Positions 59,765 to 64,000 of a stretch of DNA of 64,000 nt are shown here, one piece after another. The translations under genes and the position numbers were made by a program. How positions within the stretch are numbered: the stretch's first letter is position 1; every line of letters begins with the position of its first letter. Source of the DNA: Martelella alba (lineage in GTDB: Bacteria; Pseudomonadota; Gammaproteobacteria; Enterobacterales; Enterobacteriaceae); contig NZ_SZPQ01000016.1 of NCBI RefSeq assembly GCF_005217455.1, positions 1 to 64,000 of the forward strand. Direction: 5' to 3'. Under the pieces are notes generated by a model. It saw nothing but the letters and a program-made list of their open reading frames with translations. It had not been told where the DNA came from and ran no database searches.

Positions 59765-62700
59765 CAGTGAGCCCCATCCTGTGCCGTCGCCATGTTTTCT
59801 TTGCCGAAAAGCCTATCCAGCGCCGCGACGAATTCCGGCGCCGGGCGACGGAACACCACGCCGTCGCCGGGACGATCCGGCGCCACGCCGCGCAGGAAAA
59901 CATAGAATACCCCACCGAAATGACGGCGGTAATCATAACCAGGCAACCGATGCCGTAGGTAACGGTGCACGGCCAGGGTATAGAGCTGATATTGCAGATC
60001 GTAGCGATGCGCCGCCATGGCCCGCAGCATGGCGTCGGCCGTGTAGTCGTCCGCGCTTTCGCCCAGCCAGTTCGACTTGTAGTCCAATAGGTAATAACGA
60101 TCCTGCCAGCGAAACACCAGATCGATAAATCCTTTGAGCATTCCTTTGACGTCAGCGAAATCCAGTGGCGGACATTGCGCGGAAAGCATATCGTGGCGCT
60201 TACAGACCTTATCCAGTTCCGCCGCGCTCACCCGCCTGTCGATGGGCAGGTAAAATTGCAGTTCCGCCTGGCAATCGCCGGGACTCAATTGGGACAACAT
60301 GATGCCGCCCTTATCGAGGGGCGCATGTAAAATCCGGGAGAGCCACTGCTCAAGCACCGGCAACCATTGTGGATCGAAGCCATGCTGTGTCGCCTGTTCC
60401 GCAAGCCAGACGGTATCCGGCACCGCCGTGAAATCCAGGGTTTCGAATAACCCGTGCAGGAAGGTGCCGGCCGCCGCGCCGCGCGGGAAAGTGTGTGGCG
60501 TGAGCGCCGCGGCCGCGGCCGGCTGACTCTCGCCCACGGCGTCGCTATCCAGGCCGGGTTGCGGATCCAGTAATGGAGAGCCGCCGCCATGCCGCTGCAA
60601 GCTGGTATAGCTGGCCACCCGCCAGATATCCGGCGCAGCCCGCCGGTATGTTCTGGCGGCCAGCGTTACCGGTTGCGGGGCCGCCGGCCGCCAAGGCCGC
60701 CCATCGCACTGGCCGGCGCTGGTCAGCGCGATACCATCCCCCGTCAAAACGGACAGGGCCGACCGCAAAGCGCCGGCATCGCCGGGCAGCCCCTGTTGTA
60801 CCAGATAACCCAGCGCGCCCCGATGCACGTCGCTGTCGCCGTTTTTTTTCCGTCCGTGACGGAACAGCGGCGCAATGCCGACGCCGCAATAATAAATGGA
60901 ACGGGTTACCGCCACATACAGTAAGCGGAGATCTTCCGCCAGCCGCTCTTCCTCGGCCAGCCGCAGACTTTCATCGGAGGAAGCGAGATCAAGCCAACCC
61001 CGGTAATTGTCGCGATCGTGGAAAAACGGGCGTTTCTGCGCACGGAAGTCAGCGATAAAAGGCAGAAACACCAAGGGATATTCCAGCCCCTTGGATTTAT
61101 GCACCGTGACAATCCGCACCAAATGGCGATCGCTCTCAAGTCTGAGCTGCTGATTGTCGGCCTGAACGTCGGGCGTTTCGATTTGCAGAGCCAGCCAACG
61201 TACCAGCGCATGGGCATTATCCAGTTGCACCGAGGCTTCCTGCACCAACTCGGCCAAGTGCAGGACATCCGTCAACCGACGTTCGCCATCGACGCTGACC
61301 AGCAGATTTTCCGCCATTCGACGATGGGCCATGACTTGGCGCAGCATGGGCAATACCCCTTGGCGGCGCCACACCTGACGGTAGCCGGCGAATTCGTCCA
61401 CCACATCATCCCAGGCCGCGCCGTTTTCGTTTAGGTCGTCAATATCTCGCGCATCCAGTCCCATCAGGCTGGTGGCCAATGCGCAGCGCAAGGCGCTGTC
61501 TTGGCCAGGCATCAGTATTGCCTGCATCAGCCACAACAATTCCCGCGCCTCGGGAGTGGCGAAAACGCTGTCGCGATTGGAAAGATAGACAGCCGGGATG
61601 GACAAGCGGCCGAGCGCGTCGCGAATCAGGGACGCTTCCATACGATTACGTACCAGCACGGTCATATCGGAAGCCGCCACTGGCCGCCGATCTTCCCCGT
61701 TTACCAATATGGCCCGCCCATCTCGGCTGGCGCTTAACCAATCGCGGATGGTCGCCGCACAGTGTCCGGCCATCAATTGCTGGTAGTCGCCGACGCTCAA
61801 ACCATCGCCGTCAGGCAGCCAGAATTGCAACGCGGGCAGATCATCTCCGTCTATCCTAAGCGCCATGTTCTGGCCGCTGCTGGCGGCCAGAACCGGCGAA
61901 AAGGGAATCTGTTCAAAGATGAACGGCGCCAAGACCGATTGGAACAACCGGTTCACCGCATTCACCATGGAAGCGGAGGATCGCCAGTTGGTATCCAACG
62001 TATAGTGTGCGGCTACTTCGCTTCTGGCTCGCATATAAGTAAATATATCGGCGCCGCGAAACGCATAAATCGCCTGCTTCGGATCGCCTATTAAAATCAG
62101 CCCGCATTCATCCCGGCCCTGATAAAGGGTGCGGAATATGCGGTATTGCAACGGATCCGTGTCCTGGAATTCATCTATCAGCGCCACCGGAAAGCGGTCG
62201 CGCACCGATTTCGCCAGCGCATCGCCGCCCGGTCCCCGCAACGCCCGGTCAAAACGGCTGAGCAGATCATCGAACCCCATTTCGCCGCGTAGCCGCTTCT
62301 CCTCTTCCAGCGTCTGGCGCAGTTCCTCCAACGCCCGCACGAATACCAAATCGCGCAACGTCCTCGGCTGGCTGAAAAAGTGGTCGATAAGGCCGAACAA
62401 AGGGTGGGTGGGCGCGGCGCCTTTGACGGTTTTGGCATTCAGCGCCGACTGGCGAAACCGCTCCAGTTCAGCGGGGACCTGATAGTCCCGGGTCGACGCG
62501 CCGGCCCAGGACGACACTTTCTCAAACCAAGCGGGCAGGTTCTTGCCGCTGTAGACGCGTTTGTCCACGCCCGAGCCGCTTACCAGGGGCAGCAATTGGT
62601 CGGCATAACGCAGCCATTCCCGCTTCAGCGCGTCGATACGGCCGACAATTCCGGCGTGGCGCGCCTCCAGGGTTTCGTTTTTTTCCGGCGGATTGACCAA

Positions 62701-63315
62701 GGCCGGCGCCTCGCCTTGCAGATAAGGCAGCAATTCCGTCAGGAGTTTCCCCGGCCCATCCCAATAAGCGCTGACAACCCTGGCGATATCGCCGGACAAC
62801 GGATAACAATGTCGGCGCCAGAAATCGGCGCAGGCCTGTCGGCGCAAATCCGATTCATCCTCAAGCAACGTTTGCTGAAAAGGCAGGCCGGATTCGACGG
62901 CATTGTGGTTAAGCATTCGCTGGCAGAAACCGTGGATGGTAAAGATGGCCGCCTCGTCCATTTGCCGCTCCGCCGCCAGAAGCCGCCGGGAGGCCTGTTC
63001 CCTGTCGGGGATCTGCGTCAGTAATTCCCTGTAGAGGGGTGTTGAACTTTCGCCGCGCACACAGGCCAGCCGCAAACGATGAATATTTTCACGAATACGG
63101 CCACGCAGCTCTTCGGTAGCCGCCTCGGTGAAGGTCACCACCAAAATGTCCTCCACGCTCAATGGGCGTGGATAAGCCGCCTGGCCGCCCAGACCCAGCA
63201 ACAGGCGAAGATAGAGCGCCGCCAACGTATAGGTTTTGCCGGTACCCGCCGACGCCTCGATAAGGCTTGCGCCTCGCAGCGGCAGGGTCCAGGGATTCAG
63301 GGTCTGGGTGGTCAC
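59764..63315 (-). CDS. recB: Exodeoxyribonuclease V beta subunit RecB
   Basis: The 3'-5' helicase and nuclease subunit of RecBCD. I start at GTG 63315 (residues TTQTLNPWTLPLRG after it), which gives 1183 residues (E. coli 1180), with AGGAA upstream; the open frame continues further upstream into ptrA but without homology. The SF1 Walker A EASAGTGKTYT has Lys27. The helicase motifs LIDEFQDTDPLQYRIF and VHKSKGLEYPLV are present. The nuclease domain near the C terminus has LLDYKSNWLG. Confidence 0.95.
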   Translation of the reverse strand: MTTQTLNPWTLPLRGASLIEASAGTGKTYTLAALYLRLLLGLGGQAAYPRPLSVEDILVVTFTEAATEELRGRIRENIHRLRLACVRGESSTPLYRELLTQIPDREQASRRLLAAERQMDEAAIFTIHGFCQRMLNHNAVESGLPFQQTLLEDESDLRRQACADFWRRHCYPLSGDIARVVSAYWDGPGKLLTELLPYLQGEAPALVNPPEKNETLEARHAGIVGRIDALKREWLRYADQLLPLVSGSGVDKRVYSGKNLPAWFEKVSSWAGASTRDYQVPAELERFRQSALNAKTVKGAAPTHPLFGLIDHFFSQPRTLRDLVFVRALEELRQTLEEEKRLRGEMGFDDLLSRFDRALRGPGGDALAKSVRDRFPVALIDEFQDTDPLQYRIFRTLYQGRDECGLILIGDPKQAIYAFRGADIFTYMRARSEVAAHYTLDTNWRSSASMVNAVNRLFQSVLAPFIFEQIPFSPVLAASSGQNMALRIDGDDLPALQFWLPDGDGLSVGDYQQLMAGHCAATIRDWLSASRDGRAILVNGEDRRPVAASDMTVLVRNRMEASLIRDALGRLSIPAVYLSNRDSVFATPEARELLWLMQAILMPGQDSALRCALATSLMGLDARDIDDLNENGAAWDDVVDEFAGYRQVWRRQGVLPMLRQVMAHRRMAENLLVSVDGERRLTDVLHLAELVQEASVQLDNAHALVRWLALQIETPDVQADNQQLRLESDRHLVRIVTVHKSKGLEYPLVFLPFIADFRAQKRPFFHDRDNYRGWLDLASSDESLRLAEEERLAEDLRLLYVAVTRSIYYCGVGIAPLFRHGRKKNGDSDVHRGALGYLVQQGLPGDAGALRSALSVLTGDGIALTSAGQCDGRPWRPAAPQPVTLAARTYRRAAPDIWRVASYTSLQRHGGGSPLLDPQPGLDSDAVGESQPAAAAALTPHTFPRGAAAGTFLHGLFETLDFTAVPDTVWLAEQATQHGFDPQWLPVLEQWLSRILHAPLDKGGIMLSQLSPGDCQAELQFYLPIDRRVSAAELDKVCKRHDMLSAQCPPLDFADVKGMLKGFIDLVFRWQDRYYLLDYKSNWLGESADDYTADAMLRAMAAHRYDLQYQLYTLAVHRYLRHRLPGYDYRRHFGGVFYVFLRGVAPDRPGDGVVFRRPAPEFVAALDRLFGKENMATAQDGAH

Positions 63316-63337
63316 GTCATGGTTTCCTTTGCTGCGC

Positions 63338-64000
63338 TCAGGGACGCGCCGGCCGCAACGGCAACGTCTTCTGTAACGACGAGGCATCCGGGTACAAGGT
63401 CCATCCCGGCGGCGCCGCATAATCCTTTGCCATCGCGCCCTGTCTGCCGATTTGTGAAAGCAGGGCCAATCCCTTGGGCTCAATTACCGCATCATGGTAG
63501 AAATCAGCCATCCGCGCCAGCGTCAATTGCCGCAGCGCGGCCACCACGCGGTCTTGCGTATCGAAGGCGAGATTATCCTCTTCCATATCGCCGACATATT
63601 GTCCGGCTTCCTCGCTCAATGTCTGGGGCGGCTGCTGCAACTGGGCTATCACTGCCTGCTTGTACTGCTCGAATTCCGATTGGGGCATGGCGCGCAAGCG
63701 TTTTTCCACACCGGCGAAAAAGGCCTGGTAACGCTCATACAAATAGGCGGGCGGTCGTGTCCCGCTCTGCAGCACAAATTCAATGCCGTCTTGCTCGCCT
63801 ATGGATATCGGCGTCATAAATATGGCGTAGCCAAGCTGTTCCTGGGTGCGCAATTGTTGGTAAAACCATGACTCGACGATTTGCGACAGCAAGTAACTGT
63901 TGGCCGCGCTCTGGTATCGATCATAGCCGGCCGGCACATATGCCGCTGACAAAGCCGCATCGGTACTGTTGCCGGTCTTGTCTATCACCGCCAGTTGCGG
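63338..64000 (-). CDS. ptrA: Pitrilysin (protease III), C-terminal part, cut by window edge
   Basis: The last about 220 residues of an M16 family periplasmic zinc peptidase. Conserved C-domain sequence: YLLSQIVESWFYQQLRTQEQ, then LGYAIF, and EQYKQAVIAQLQQPPQTLSE. The inactive C-terminal half of M16 enzymes is seen; the HxxEH active site lies beyond the right edge. The gene reads through position 64000 (PQLAVIDKTG). It ends 22 bp before recB, in the standard recC-ptrA-recB-recD order. Confidence 0.93.
   Translation of the reverse strand, partial: PQLAVIDKTGNSTDAALSAAYVPAGYDRYQSAANSYLLSQIVESWFYQQLRTQEQLGYAIFMTPISIGEQDGIEFVLQSGTRPPAYLYERYQAFFAGVEKRLRAMPQSEFEQYKQAVIAQLQQPPQTLSEEAGQYVGDMEEDNLAFDTQDRVVAALRQLTLARMADFYHDAVIEPKGLALLSQIGRQGAMAKDYAAPPGWTLYPDASSLQKTLPLRPARP

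Overview
The window is a chromosomal segment of a gammaproteobacterium of the order Enterobacterales. Almost every protein aligns by recall, end to end, with its Escherichia coli counterpart, and the small RNAs CsrB and GcvB and the rpsB leader are recognisable. Gene content, GC-rich codon use and partial decay would fit the Sodalis/Pectobacteriaceae side of the order. That placement is inference, because no search could be run. I see no prophage, insertion sequence, CRISPR array or defence island, and no convincing new biological system. The window is core genome plus a few lineage-specific changes.

Block 1 (1-38058) corresponds to the E. coli region around minute 5. It opens with the promoters and leader of an rRNA operon whose genes lie beyond the left edge. 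Then come gmhB, the MetJ-controlled methionine importer metNIQ, rcsF-trmO, proS, yaeQ, rof, yaeR-tilS and ldcC. The envelope and fatty-acid superoperon follows on the minus strand: uppS-cdsA-rseP-bamA-skp-lpxD-fabZ-lpxA-lpxB-rnhB-dnaE-accA. Translation and isoprenoid genes come next (rpsB-tsf-pyrH-frr-dxr), then map, glnD, dapD and yaeH on the plus strand.

Block 2 (38089-64000) corresponds to E. coli minute 62-63: yqcA, a fossil of truC, yqcC, ydcF, csrB RNA, syd, queF, ppnN, xni, a two-domain family 3 glycosidase, rlmM-ygdD-gcvA, gcvB RNA, ygdI, csdA-csdE, tcdA, mltA, two identical initiator tRNAs, an O-methyltransferase, amiC, argA, recD-recB and the 3' part of ptrA. The two blocks meet in the 30 bp between yaeH and yqcA, which marks a rearrangement relative to E. 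coli.

The features that stand out are these: a truC gene reduced to its first and last codons; a csrB locus with a perfect TGTAAG-N6-CTTACA UvrY/GacA box; a family of seven ERIC-like palindromes, two carrying what looks like the same internal insertion and four ending within 30 bp of a start codon; tandem ARG boxes at argA; a MetJ operator at metN; missing arfB-nlpE-yaeF and sdaCB; and three accessory genes (ydcF, the glycosidase and the O-methyltransferase) at positions where E. coli has none or has other genes.
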